This document shows, piece by piece, positions 47,537 to 56,694 of a stretch of 64,000 nt of DNA. The notes beneath the pieces are model-generated. The model searched no databases. It saw only the letters and a list, made by a program, of their open reading frames with translations, and was not told the origin of the DNA. The translations under genes and the position numbers were made by a program. Source of the stretch: Paramyrothecium sp. XJ0827. Its lineage: Eukaryota > Ascomycota > Sordariomycetes > Hypocreales > Stachybotryaceae. Location: assembly GCA_020881915.1 (NCBI GenBank), contig JAJFPB010000006.1, positions 434,001 through 498,000 of the forward strand, written 5' to 3'. Each line of letters opens with the position of its first letter. Positions within the stretch are counted from its first letter, which is position 1.

Positions 47537-48439
47537 TCACCAAAAGACCAGAGTGCGAACCTCGATGGACTTCCTCGGCAGCGCATCTTGTGGTGTATTG
47601 TCATCCCAAAATGCGCTGTGCGGTTGAACGTAGCGCACATCCGTATCAAAGGATGAGAAAACCAGTGCCTCGTTAGGAGTCATGTTGCTAGCATAATGAT
47701 ATATGTATCGTGAATCGTGCTTGACCAGACAGTCATAAGACTTCTCGCCGCGGTGTTCGACTCGGGGATCGTTGTGGTTGTAGATGCGTCCTGTATAGTT
47801 CTCATAGTTCCAATCAGGAATGCGGTCATGGTTCATAAAAGTTAACGGCCACTTCTGAACCATGTTCTCAATGGGTCGCCAAACGTTAACTTGAGCCCAT
47901 CTCTTGGACTGCTTCATCATCTCGGCTGCTTTTTCTTCACCCAGAAGATCGTTCAACACTGTAATGGCAGTCGTTGGATCACGATCAACGTGGGCAACTG
48001 GACGAGGCCCGTGGCTACCGGCTTCTGCAAGGACCTTGATCTTGGGTGCGTTGGGATCAATGTTCTTCTCTTTGTCTTGTCTGACGCGGAATGAGACAGG
48101 AAATACAAGTGATGAGCCTGTCATACGCTCAACCAGCTTGCGACATTCCTCGTAATAAACATCGTGAATGAACGCTTTGCCGTCGGACGAGTCGCTACCC
48201 AAGAATTGCTCTGTGGTAACACTTGTCGGTTCATCCACTAGCTCATATCCATTTTCCTTGTAACTGGGCTTGGGATCAAGATGTCTAATATCTTGTGCAG
48301 TGATGTCTAATGTGTAGGGTGGAATCAAATTTGACGTGGCATGCTTGTAGTCGATGTAGCCATCCCTGCCATCCTTCGTTCCACCCCAGACAGTAATTGT
48401 GCCGGTGGTAGAAGTCGGGAGTATGCTTGCAGTCGTCAT
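47537..48439 (-). CDS. AsaB/CmcJ/NvfI-like iron oxygenase 2
   Basis: A single exon of 300 residues, paralogous to the oxygenase at 29.4 kb. Both share GTxxxWxGTKDGxxGYID, HVDRD (here His 150 and Asp 152), NVWRP, a WPL block and the C-terminal PHxAFWDDNTPxDAxPRxS followed by IEVRTxVF. The family is associated with iron-dependent oxidation in secondary metabolism. The start was set at 48439 (MTTASILPTS) because this aligns with the other copy. An in-frame ATG 159 bp upstream would add a hydrophobic, basic 53-residue leader with no counterpart. The copies differ enough that they may act at different steps. Confidence 0.85.
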   Translation of the reverse strand: MTTASILPTSTTGTITVWGGTKDGRDGYIDYKHATSNLIPPYTLDITAQDIRHLDPKPSYKENGYELVDEPTSVTTEQFLGSDSSDGKAFIHDVYYEECRKLVERMTGSSLVFPVSFRVRQDKEKNIDPNAPKIKVLAEAGSHGPRPVAHVDRDPTTAITVLNDLLGEEKAAEMMKQSKRWAQVNVWRPIENMVQKWPLTFMNHDRIPDWNYENYTGRIYNHNDPRVEHRGEKSYDCLVKHDSRYIYHYASNMTPNEALVFSSFDTDVRYVQPHSAFWDDNTPQDALPRKSIEVRTLVFW

Positions 48440-48690
48440 TTTGATGCAGATTCGATGAAGAATGAATAAGAAGAATGATTCTGCTTTCTTTTTGGCTACT
48501 GGTGTTGCGGTGAACCGAAAGATGTGGAACAAAAGCCTCAGACACAAGCCTGCTGCAAACACATATACTCGCGACAACTTTTTCATGGTCTGATTCACTC
48601 CAGGAGACTATTACACTTACAACAAGATAATCGTACGTTCAACGACTCACAAATGCTAAGAGATGCCATTGATTTCCGAGGCTGTCGAAC

Positions 48691-48714
48691 ATAGGAGGAT
48701 TGAAGGATAGATGG
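48691..48714. promoter_or_regulatory. Phased GGATTGNN motif, site G
   Basis: The plus strand reads ATAGGAGGATTGAAGGATAG: GGATTGAA then GGATAGAT in 8-bp register. It lies in the divergent gap between oxygenase 2 and the FAD monooxygenase. Confidence 0.6.
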
Positions 48715-48796
48715 AAAAATCCAGTCTGAACGCCCTATTGGCAAGCGTCATTGTGTGCTGATGCTGGGGTCAAATGATATTTGGTGGATGGACAGC

Positions 48797-48830
48797 ATAG
48801 GATTGCAGGATTGGAGGATTGAAGGATGGG
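48797..48830. promoter_or_regulatory. Phased GGATTGNN motif, site H (best array)
   Basis: GGATTGCA, GGATTGGA, GGATTGAA and GGATGGG follow each other without gaps; three units keep GGATTG exactly. This is the cleanest example in the window. It is about 360 bp from the oxygenase start and 205 bp from the FAD monooxygenase start. Confidence 0.72.
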
Positions 48831-49033
48831 AAGACCAGCGGAGGAAAGACCAGCCGTTGGGTGGGCAACTAGGAGCCTAAATGAAGGGAAAAACTAACAA
48901 CTAAGAACTAGGAGATAGGAACTTCATGCTCAGTTAAAATTCACCGCGAAGTCGAATACAATTCGAGCGGCAATCAAGCATATGATTTCCCCGCATTGCG
49001 CATATTGTAGATACTCAAGTGCCTCACAACAGC

Positions 49034-50320
49034 ATGGATTCAAGCAAGAAGCTCCGCGTCGTGACTGTAAGCCAATTTCCATTTCAAAGTGCCGCTCACG
49101 TCCTGACATACTTACAGATTGGAGGCTCATTGTCTGGTCTTATGAACTCCATAGTCCTACTTCGAGCTGGCCACAGTGTAACAATCTATGAGCGTTGGGC
49201 GAAGCCCTTCTTGAACGGCCTTCACAACGGTGTGGTTGTTGCAGGGGGGGTGGCGTCTTTCATGTCCGACTACGACACAAGCAAGACGCCATTGTCAGTT
49301 ACCCATCGCGAAAGGGTGACATTGGATCGAGAAGGAGAGACCATAAGCAGAGAACAGTCCGCGGAATCAATGACCAGTTGGGATCTCCTTTACGGAATTT
49401 TGAGAGAGCACTTCGATGGCGAGAAGAGTGATTATATGGGCGGCGGGAGGAACATGGAAAAACCGGAGAGTGCCAAGGGCGTGTATCGTCACGGGCACAT
49501 CGTCAAAACAATGAATGAGGTGCCAGATGGAGTCGAGCTGGAGATCAAAAATTCAAAAGGAGCGATTGAGAAAGTGCTCGCTGATGTGGTCATTGTATCA
49601 AATGGCCCGTCGTCGGAGTTTAGGCCACCTCTTCTACCAGGCGACGCTGTTCGCTTTTACCCAGACTACATCGCGTTCCGCGGCAATGTCGTCGAATCAG
49701 AGCTGTCCGAATCACAATTGGAGTTCTTTTCAGGGAGATATCTGACTTATCAGGGTCCTCTGACCCGGGTGGTTGTATATACCGTTCCTGGCCGCGCAGG
49801 GAGCTTGGAGGCGGGCGAACGGCTCATCAACTGGGTTTGGTATGTGTACTGCAAGGTCACACCGGACGCAATTGAAGAATACGATAACATCTTCAAAGAC
49901 ACGGCTGGAATCGTACATAACTATACGCTCCCCTCTACCGGCTCCGGGGGACGCATTCGGCGAGATATATGGTCGACACAATTGGAGCAAGCCCGCAACC
50001 AGCTCCCGCCTCAACTTGAGGAACTTATTTCCAAAACGAACGAGCCTATAATTGAGGCTCTCACAGACGTGAATCCTCCAGCGAATGGCCGCTGTCATTT
50101 TATGGGAAGTAAAGTGGTCCTCGCAGGAGAAGCACTATGTAATTTCAGACAGCACACAGGAGCAAATACGAGTCAGGCAGCTCTCCATGCTGATTTACTC
50201 GCGAAAGTCTTGGGAGGAGACGATTATGGATTGGAACAGTACGACCAAGATGCAGTCAAGTTTGCAAAGGAATGGCAAGGCCCTGGAATTCGCATGGGTG
50301 CTTTCATGCCGTCACAGTAA
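49034..50320 (+). CDS. FAD-dependent monooxygenase
   Basis: Two exons (49034-49066 and 49118-50320) give 411 residues. Joined, the N-terminus reads RVVTIGGSLSGLMNSIVLLR followed by AGHSVTIYER. This is the FAD ADP-binding GGSLxGL fold with the acidic end of strand 2. The middle VLADVVIVSNGPSS matches the second dinucleotide contact. The late motif KVVLAGEALCN resembles the GDA motif with Glu replacing Asp. The group includes aromatic hydroxylases and Baeyer-Villiger-like enzymes. The 51-bp intron is a multiple of three and lacks a stop, so the unspliced frame is also open, but it would break the FAD-binding loop. The shared divergent promoter links it to oxygenase 2. Confidence 0.85.
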   Translation: MDSSKKLRVVTVSQFPFQSAAHVLTYLQIGGSLSGLMNSIVLLRAGHSVTIYERWAKPFLNGLHNGVVVAGGVASFMSDYDTSKTPLSVTHRERVTLDREGETISREQSAESMTSWDLLYGILREHFDGEKSDYMGGGRNMEKPESAKGVYRHGHIVKTMNEVPDGVELEIKNSKGAIEKVLADVVIVSNGPSSEFRPPLLPGDAVRFYPDYIAFRGNVVESELSESQLEFFSGRYLTYQGPLTRVVVYTVPGRAGSLEAGERLINWVWYVYCKVTPDAIEEYDNIFKDTAGIVHNYTLPSTGSGGRIRRDIWSTQLEQARNQLPPQLEELISKTNEPIIEALTDVNPPANGRCHFMGSKVVLAGEALCNFRQHTGANTSQAALHADLLAKVLGGDDYGLEQYDQDAVKFAKEWQGPGIRMGAFMPSQ

Positions 50321-51850
50321 CTATATTGATAAAGATTAATGATAGATTTTGCCACCATTCAAAATGATCCAACCCACTTCACAGTGTCTAAGTAACTTCA
50401 AACAGTTAAATTAACGTGATAGTATCCTCGTCACATTTTTCGAACCAAGTATACATATCTGCAAACCGAGCGGCCACTGGTTCTCGAAATCTTTTGCGAA
50501 CTGTGCCTCGAAGTGTAGGGCGGGACAAGTAACAAGACACAGATGCAAGTGTAGGTACCCCTCTATTGATACCTTAACAAAATGCCTACATAGACAGCCT
50601 CAGAAAAGTCCTGATTACCAATCTCAGGCTCTTCAACGTGCCTTAGGCCAAGCGCAAGAAGAAGAGACATCTTCCTCCCCTGAATGCCGAATCCATCAAG
50701 TTCTCAGGCGTCAGAAAAAGCACGCAGCGGCAGAAAGTCTTGGGGGCTCCTAGAGCCAGGTAGACTTCGCCAATCGTAATGTTCTTCACCATCATCAGAC
50801 CACTATTGCTTCCATTCAGCTGTCTTCATGCTGCCACAGACTCTCAGTCCGCCAGAATCAACCGCTCCACGCTTTGAAACGTGCACCTTCAACTTGATAT
50901 TAGTATCAATGACTCTCATGTCCTAAGGGTGTTTGTTGGAGCTGTCTTAGTCCCAACCCTTCCTACGGAATGGAGTGAAGGACATGTTGCCATCGACAGA
51001 CACTTAAGTCCAGGATGGACCTTGAAACAGAGTTGGCCGCTCCCCAGTACATCTCTAAATGTGCTAACAGAGGTCTAGAGGGGAAAACCAGCTCCATAGC
51101 CCCGCCAGATACTGGCCCGAAAAGACCCCTGAGTATTAAGATTTGACTCAAAAACAGCACACCTACCAGCCTGTCAGTAGATATAAGATCATTTGATCGA
51201 AGTAAAATCTGAAATTGAGAAAAAGAAGATATAAAATTGGTACCTAATAAGCTAAAATAGGAGCTAATTTCCCTTCTTTAAATATAAGAAACTAATAAAG
51301 AACCCCTAAATTAACTCTAGGGTACCCAAGCAAGTGCATTTCCTTTCCACCAAATCACAGTATCTCTCCGCAATGGCTGGGATGGGGAGGACTTGGTCAG
51401 TCTTGTGTGAAATGGCACGGCTTGTGTAGGAACTAAGAAATCTCCGCCATGTAAGAAGTAAGAACTGGAGTTCCACCCCGGTCCCATCTTTGCGTCGGGG
51501 TAAATGAGCTCTGAGGGCAGGCTTTCTCCGCGTCCTTCGCTGTATTCCGCATCAGAGGTCCAACCATCGCAGTGAGCAGAGGTATTCGTTCTTCAAATGA
51601 AACGTGTTTGCCCATGCATCAAACTGGATGATAAGACGCGCCAACAACCGTTCCTGCATGCTCCAGGTTCGCATATCAAGGCGCTCCTCGGGCGTACGTT
51701 CAACTCTCTCAGAGAGTCACAGAACCTATTTCACCCTTCTTGCATCTGAATAGCAACTGGAAGAATTTGTCGGTGGGGTCTGTTTGACGATTGAGAAATT
51801 CGCTTTGTGCATCTTTTGCAGAGCTCAGGCACGGGAGTGGGTTCAATGGA
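50321..51850. other. Intergenic stretch, possible gene remnants only
   Basis: No convincing gene is present. On the minus strand near 50.45-50.83 kb short protein-like pieces appear (GEVYLALGAPKTFCRC, and RKRFREPVAARFADMYTWFE) but stops and missing motifs prevent identification. The 51.2-51.3 kb part is A+T-rich. It may be a decayed gene between the cluster halves. Confidence 0.35.
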
Positions 51851-52000
51851 GCTGGCCGCAACGGAGCTGGAGCCTGAGACAGGCGTGGAGAAGAATCTGG
51901 AAGCCGCCGGGCTGGATACCACGGGGCTCGATGCCACAGAACGAGATACCACGGATTTGGATAACACGGGGTAGGAGACCAAGGAGCTGGTCACAAAGTG
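51851..52000. repeat. 15-bp minisatellite, about ten units
   Basis: Units related to GCTGGATACCACGGG begin every 15 bp (51851, 51866, 51881 and on to 51986). On the plus strand this reads as a pentapeptide-like series (DTTGL, DATER, DTTDL), broken by a TAG at 51971. On the minus strand it lies inside a 196-codon frame and reads as a Ser/Val series. I do not consider either frame a proven gene. Confidence 0.7.
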
Positions 52001-52313
52001 GCTCGTTATCGGAGAAGTAACTGGAGGCGGGTCCAAGTGAATAGGGTTAGGACTCGTGACGACTACGACCGACGTCTCTGTGTGGACGGGACATGCCCAG
52101 TTACGAGCGAGTACCGACGGAGATAAGGGCGAACGAAACGGTGGGGCGGCCCATCCTGTAAAATGAATGACTGCCCGGAAACCTGGGTTGAAGGTGAAAG
52201 GAGCGAATGCATGAAAAGAGAGACCAGAGTCGTGAATATCATTAGTTTGTTTGAAATAATGCAGAGGTATGGATGTTGACCGGCGAGTTCCGATCAAAAG
52301 TAATACAGAAATA

Positions 52314-53366
52314 TTATTCATGTGGTTTTATGACAAGCTTCATGCCACTCACTCCTTGCTTGCTCATATCAAGGGCATGGTCCACACTTTCCAGACCACC
52401 AATGACTTTGACCTTGTTAGGCGTGAGTAGCTTTTGAGCTAGCCAGCCATCAGCACCACCAGTAGCCTTCATAAAAGGCTCAGAGACATATCTTAATTTT
52501 GGCAGTGACCCCATACCCATTATCCCCTTGATACTCACGGGGTATTTTGTATCCTTGGAGATTTCAATTGGGGGGGTTACTCCTAAGAGAGCCACGACCT
52601 TTCCTCCCTTCAGCTGTCGGAGGATATCAACACCAAGCAATTGCGTTTCATCTGTCGAGATGGCATCGACGACGTAGCTCGACTCTAACCCAGCTGTAGC
52701 TGTTGCATAGTCTTCGGGTGATGAGGTTGAACGGTCGAAGACTGCCGTGGCTCCCAGGCTTTTGAGAGCGGCAAAATGAACGGGGGAACTGTTCGCTATG
52801 ATCCTTGAGAATCCTGAAAGTCGAGCCAGCTGGATTGTATATTGGCCCACTGAACCAGAGCCACCCAGGATGATGATGCATTTTCCACGCCCGGCGTCAT
52901 GACCACGTTCAGTCCATGGCGGCTCGAATCCATGGCCGTTTGGGGCGTAAAGTGCGGTAACAGCTGCCATTGCTGCCACGCATACGGATGAAGCTTGTTC
53001 GTCAGAGACGTTCAGAGGAGTCTTGCCCACAAGTTCAGCAGGCATTTTGCAGAGCCCCTGGAAGGTGGAGTTGTCGATTTTGCCAATTATACCCTGGAAG
53101 AATACCCTCTCGCCCACTGCAAAACTATCTACCTCTTCACCAGTATCAACGATTTCTCCAGCGCCATCGGAACCTAACACCGCCGGATATTCAACCGCAT
53201 TTGCGTGGAGATCTCTCAACTTCCAGTCAGCAGGATTGACACTGGCAGCGGTGACCTTGATGAGGACTTCTCGGGGGCCAAGTTGAGGGGTTGGTCTGGT
53301 GTCAATCTCATGCGATGTGTTGAAGGTTCTCAACAAAGCTGCACGATGTAAGGCGGTATGCGACAT
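52314..53366 (-). CDS. Zinc-type (MDR) dehydrogenase, ToxD-like
   Basis: A single exon of 350 residues. The N-terminal GroES-like half reads VLIKVTAASVNPADWKLRDL, then YPAVLGSDGAGEI and GERVFFQG. The C-terminal Rossmann half has IILGGSGSVGQYTIQLARLS. This medium-chain reductase subgroup includes ToxD-like and trans-acting enoyl reductases of fungal clusters. Structural zinc cysteines are absent, as in quinone-oxidoreductase-type members. The PKS here already has an ER domain with intact motifs, so a trans-ER role is not required. Reduction of another double bond or an aldehyde is possible. The upstream gap 53367-53807 has no phased motif. Confidence 0.88.
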   Translation of the reverse strand: MSHTALHRAALLRTFNTSHEIDTRPTPQLGPREVLIKVTAASVNPADWKLRDLHANAVEYPAVLGSDGAGEIVDTGEEVDSFAVGERVFFQGIIGKIDNSTFQGLCKMPAELVGKTPLNVSDEQASSVCVAAMAAVTALYAPNGHGFEPPWTERGHDAGRGKCIIILGGSGSVGQYTIQLARLSGFSRIIANSSPVHFAALKSLGATAVFDRSTSSPEDYATATAGLESSYVVDAISTDETQLLGVDILRQLKGGKVVALLGVTPPIEISKDTKYPVSIKGIMGMGSLPKLRYVSEPFMKATGGADGWLAQKLLTPNKVKVIGGLESVDHALDMSKQGVSGMKLVIKPHE

Positions 53367-53807
53367 GGTTAGTAATCAGCCAATGATCTGTCTTGCTGTC
53401 TTTGGAGACTCTTGAGTGGTTGAAGAGGCAGGTAAAACCAGATACCAAGGAGAAAGATGGCAGGGTAGTAAAACGGGGAGACAGCGCCCTATTTATATAT
53501 TTTCCGTCTATACTGCTTACAAATACGCTCAGGTATGATTTGTGACTTTGTGTTCCATGCCTTGCAGCATGCAGTTTTTGTCATGAGCATCAATGTTAGG
53601 AAGGACGAAGTAGATTTATTTACAGCCACATGTTACCTAAATGGAGCTAGAGACCGGCTACTTGTTGGATTTGATGAAGTCTTGATGTACAATTAGTGAG
53701 TTCTGGCTATTTAGGGTTTATATTCTATGAGACTCATTCTCGTAAGTTATCGTTCTATGAACAATCATACTGCCGTGATTGTCGAATAACCAGCTTCTTG
53801 ACTGGTC

Positions 53808-55503
53808 TCAATTTCTTGGCCTGGGCGACCCATGCAATGTTACTCCTGTGACTGTTAGTTCAACCTCAGTGCTTTCCTCTGTTCCTGGTGGCCGCGAATC
53901 AAGCCCTCGATCATGCCAGAAAAGGCAACCGAGTATGGTGAATGCGCTGATAGCGGTATTCACGATAAAAACATGCCGAAATGACGAATTATAGGCTGGT
54001 ACAAGTTCACCACGAGTGGTCGAATTGATCACCGGTAAGGAATATACTCGGCTGGCAATTTCCCTATGTTGATCGGGAAGAGACGATTTCAAACTGGCCT
54101 GTAAAATGGCAACGGATGCTGCAACTCCACAGGCGCCCCCGAGGAATCTGAAGAACGTCCGCGCTGAGATGACAACTGCACTCATGTCTTTGGATGTATG
54201 TGCTTGTAGTGCCACCACGATAGGCTGGTTAGAATTGCCTACGCCTACCCCGAAGACGGCGAGTATCACGGCGATGACCGCCGGGCTCGTTTTGTGGTCC
54301 ATAATGATCATTAAGCCCGATCCAAGGAGACAGAACAGCACTCCCAGTCGCAGGACTCCGCCGTACCTGTGCTTGTCTGATATGTATCTGCCACTGGCTG
54401 CAGAAACAATAACTTGCACACCAGTAATGGCCGTCAATAAGCCGGCAGAGCCCAGAGGGCTCCATCCCCGGAGACTTTGAAAGTACACGGGCAGAATGTA
54501 AGTGCTCGCTTGATACACCCAGCCAACGAGAAACGTCTGAGCGAACAGAGCACATACATCCCGAGTTTTGAACATAGATACTGATAGAAATGAGACACGG
54601 TACAAGTCATAGAGATTTTTGAAAACTCACGAGGAAATATAGGAAGACTTGCCCATTTCTTCTCAACGAAAAGAAAAACGATAAAAAAAAAGGCGCTTAA
54701 GGACAACATGCTAATGGCCAGTGCTGAGTCCCAGGGAAAATATACGCCCCCGCATGATATGGGAATCAGGAAGAAGATGGTCGTAACGGTTGAAGTAAAC
54801 GAACCTAAGTAGTCAATCTTTTGGACATTTAGCCAAAAACTATCAGTCGGCGTGGTTGACGGGTATGTGATAACAGCTGTGAGAGCAGCTAATGTGCCCA
54901 AGGGCGCCATCAACCAGAAGAAACCCCGCCACGTGGAGCTATACGTTGAGTGTTAGACTTGAAGCTAGGGAAGGCGTCGTGGTCTTCTTACCTTTGAGCA
55001 AAGCCTGCAGCAATGAAAGGGCCAATAATATTACCCATTGCCATGAAACTGCCGGCAATACCTTGATATTTGCCCCTTTCAGCCAGTGAGATCAAGTCAC
55101 TCGTGATGATCATGGCCAGGTTGCCAACGCCTCCACCTGAAAGCCCCGTAATGGCGCGGAAGACATATAACATCGGGCCATTCTGGGCGAACGCGCATGC
55201 CAGTTCACCGGCCGAAAAGACGAGCAAGGCGCCAACGAAGAGCACTTTTCGGCCAAAAATGTCCGAGAGCCGCCCGTTAAGCATGGAGAAGACCGCTGTG
55301 GCCACAAATGACGCTGTTCCGGCCCAAGAAATGGAATTTCCCGCCTTTAAGTCGTGGCCAATGATGGGCAGGATCGTCGAAATACCATTAGTGTCCATAT
55401 TCACAACACCAAGGATTATACCGGACGTGAATATCAGCGTCCATTTTTGCCGCCTAGTCAGGGTTCTTTCCTGCTGATGCAATTTTGGTGCTTGGTTGAC
55501 CAT
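53808..55503 (-). CDS. MFS transporter 2 (multidrug-type, DHA2-like)
   Basis: Three exons (55503-54992, 54938-54631, 54580-53808) give 530 residues with phases that match. The first helix IFTSGIILGVVNMDTNGIST, the loop GRLSDIFGRKVLF, the RAITGLSGGGVG segment and STWRGFFWLMAPLG are typical of fungal drug:proton antiporters with 14 helices. It probably exports the cluster product and may confer self-protection. It is divergent from the PKS across a gap that holds several phased motif sites, so both may share regulation. Confidence 0.9.
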
Positions 55504-56013
55504 GGCTAGCTACAATAGAGCACGAGGCTGATCATAAAACGCTGGAGCTGCCAGCAAGGACGGCGAAGCAGAGATCTGCAGGTGTTCAGAGTGAAATCAT
55601 ATCCAGTACTCGCCACCCGGGTATGTAAGGGTAACGTGTTTCGTCGATAAGAAGGTAATAAATAATAAAAGTTCGGTAAATCAACTTGACAGGGGAATGG
55701 GACCTTCATTGCATGATTCATGTAGTAAACATCAGCAGCAACCCACTCACCGGGAGCGGAGTTTCGCATCCAGATTCTGTTTCCATGTTCAATTACTTAA
55801 AACGGCTTAGCTAGTTGATCCTTCACGATGGGATCGGCATCATACAGTTCTTACAGTAATCATGACGAGGCGCGTCGTAAATGCGACAGGTTTGTGACAA
55901 TAGGCTAACTATGCCTCAAAGCTTTTGAAGAATGAAAGCAGCCAAACTGTTACATAGAAGCCCTCGTAACAATAGTTCAGCTTCCCAAAGCGGCACCAGG
56001 CTATGTGGCGACG

Positions 56014-56056
56014 TTGAATTGGAGGATTATGGGAAAGGAGGAATGCAGGATTATCC
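56014..56056. promoter_or_regulatory. Phased GGATTGNN motif, site I (five units)
   Basis: GAATTGGA, GGATTATG, GGAAAGGA, GGAATGCA and GGATTATC follow in exact 8-bp register. Individual units are diverged but the phase is kept over 40 bp. It lies between MFS transporter 2 and the PKS. Confidence 0.58.
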
Positions 56057-56180
56057 ACCTCGATTTGACCAATGACGAAGCCTTTATTGACGTTGGGCAC
56101 AAGATCTTGTGATCCGAAGCAAAGAAACGCATACGGTACTACACCCATCGATTACTTGCATAAAGAATGGCCACTTATCA

Positions 56181-56200
56181 ACCAATCCCTCAATCCATTA
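56181..56200. promoter_or_regulatory. Phased GGATTGNN motif, site J
   Basis: The minus strand reads GGATTGAG then GGATTGGT, two units in 8-bp register, about 500 bp upstream of the PKS start. Confidence 0.55.
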
Positions 56201-56292
56201 TATCTACGCCTTGGAGCTGAGCACGTGTCGTAGCTGAGGGGTATCTCAGAGATAGTCTTCAGTCCCATATACTTTGTGTGGGGGGTTGACTT

Positions 56293-56315
56293 GGCGGAGG
56301 ATTGGAGGATTGTCC
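56293..56315. promoter_or_regulatory. Phased GGATTGNN motif, site K
   Basis: The plus strand reads GGCGGAGGATTGGAGGATTG: GGATTGGA then GGATTGTC in 8-bp register, with a preceding GGC. It is about 380 bp upstream of the PKS start codon. Confidence 0.62.
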
Positions 56316-56694
56316 ATCAGTAGATACTGAACTTCAAACGTGCAGACCCCTCGCTCCATGGCACATCCGGACACTGCCTTGGCCACTCGGAAAGCAGTAT
56401 TGGATAGGACCTTGCATCTGGAGCCGAGCCATCTCGACCAAGTGAGGAGGGATTCAACCAGATTTGATTCCAAAGTAAGCGCGGTGAATCATAATGCTAG
56501 TTCTTTGATAGACAAGCAACTATAGCAGGCCATGCGAGCTGTAAATAAGGGTGCTGAATCCGCTCATGACGTGCTTGTACTTAAAGGCCAAGGAAACACA
56601 GTGAGCGCTTGAAGCCCTCGCTATCCTTCTATGTCTTTCAAACCTATCAAATTGTTCGCATTGGTTTTATACTTGACCTTAGCAGCGCAATACA

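Noticed and set aside
48440..48598. Extended N-terminus for oxygenase 2 from ATG at 48598
   Set aside because: The 53 extra residues have no counterpart in the paralogue at 29.4 kb, whose start aligns with 48439.
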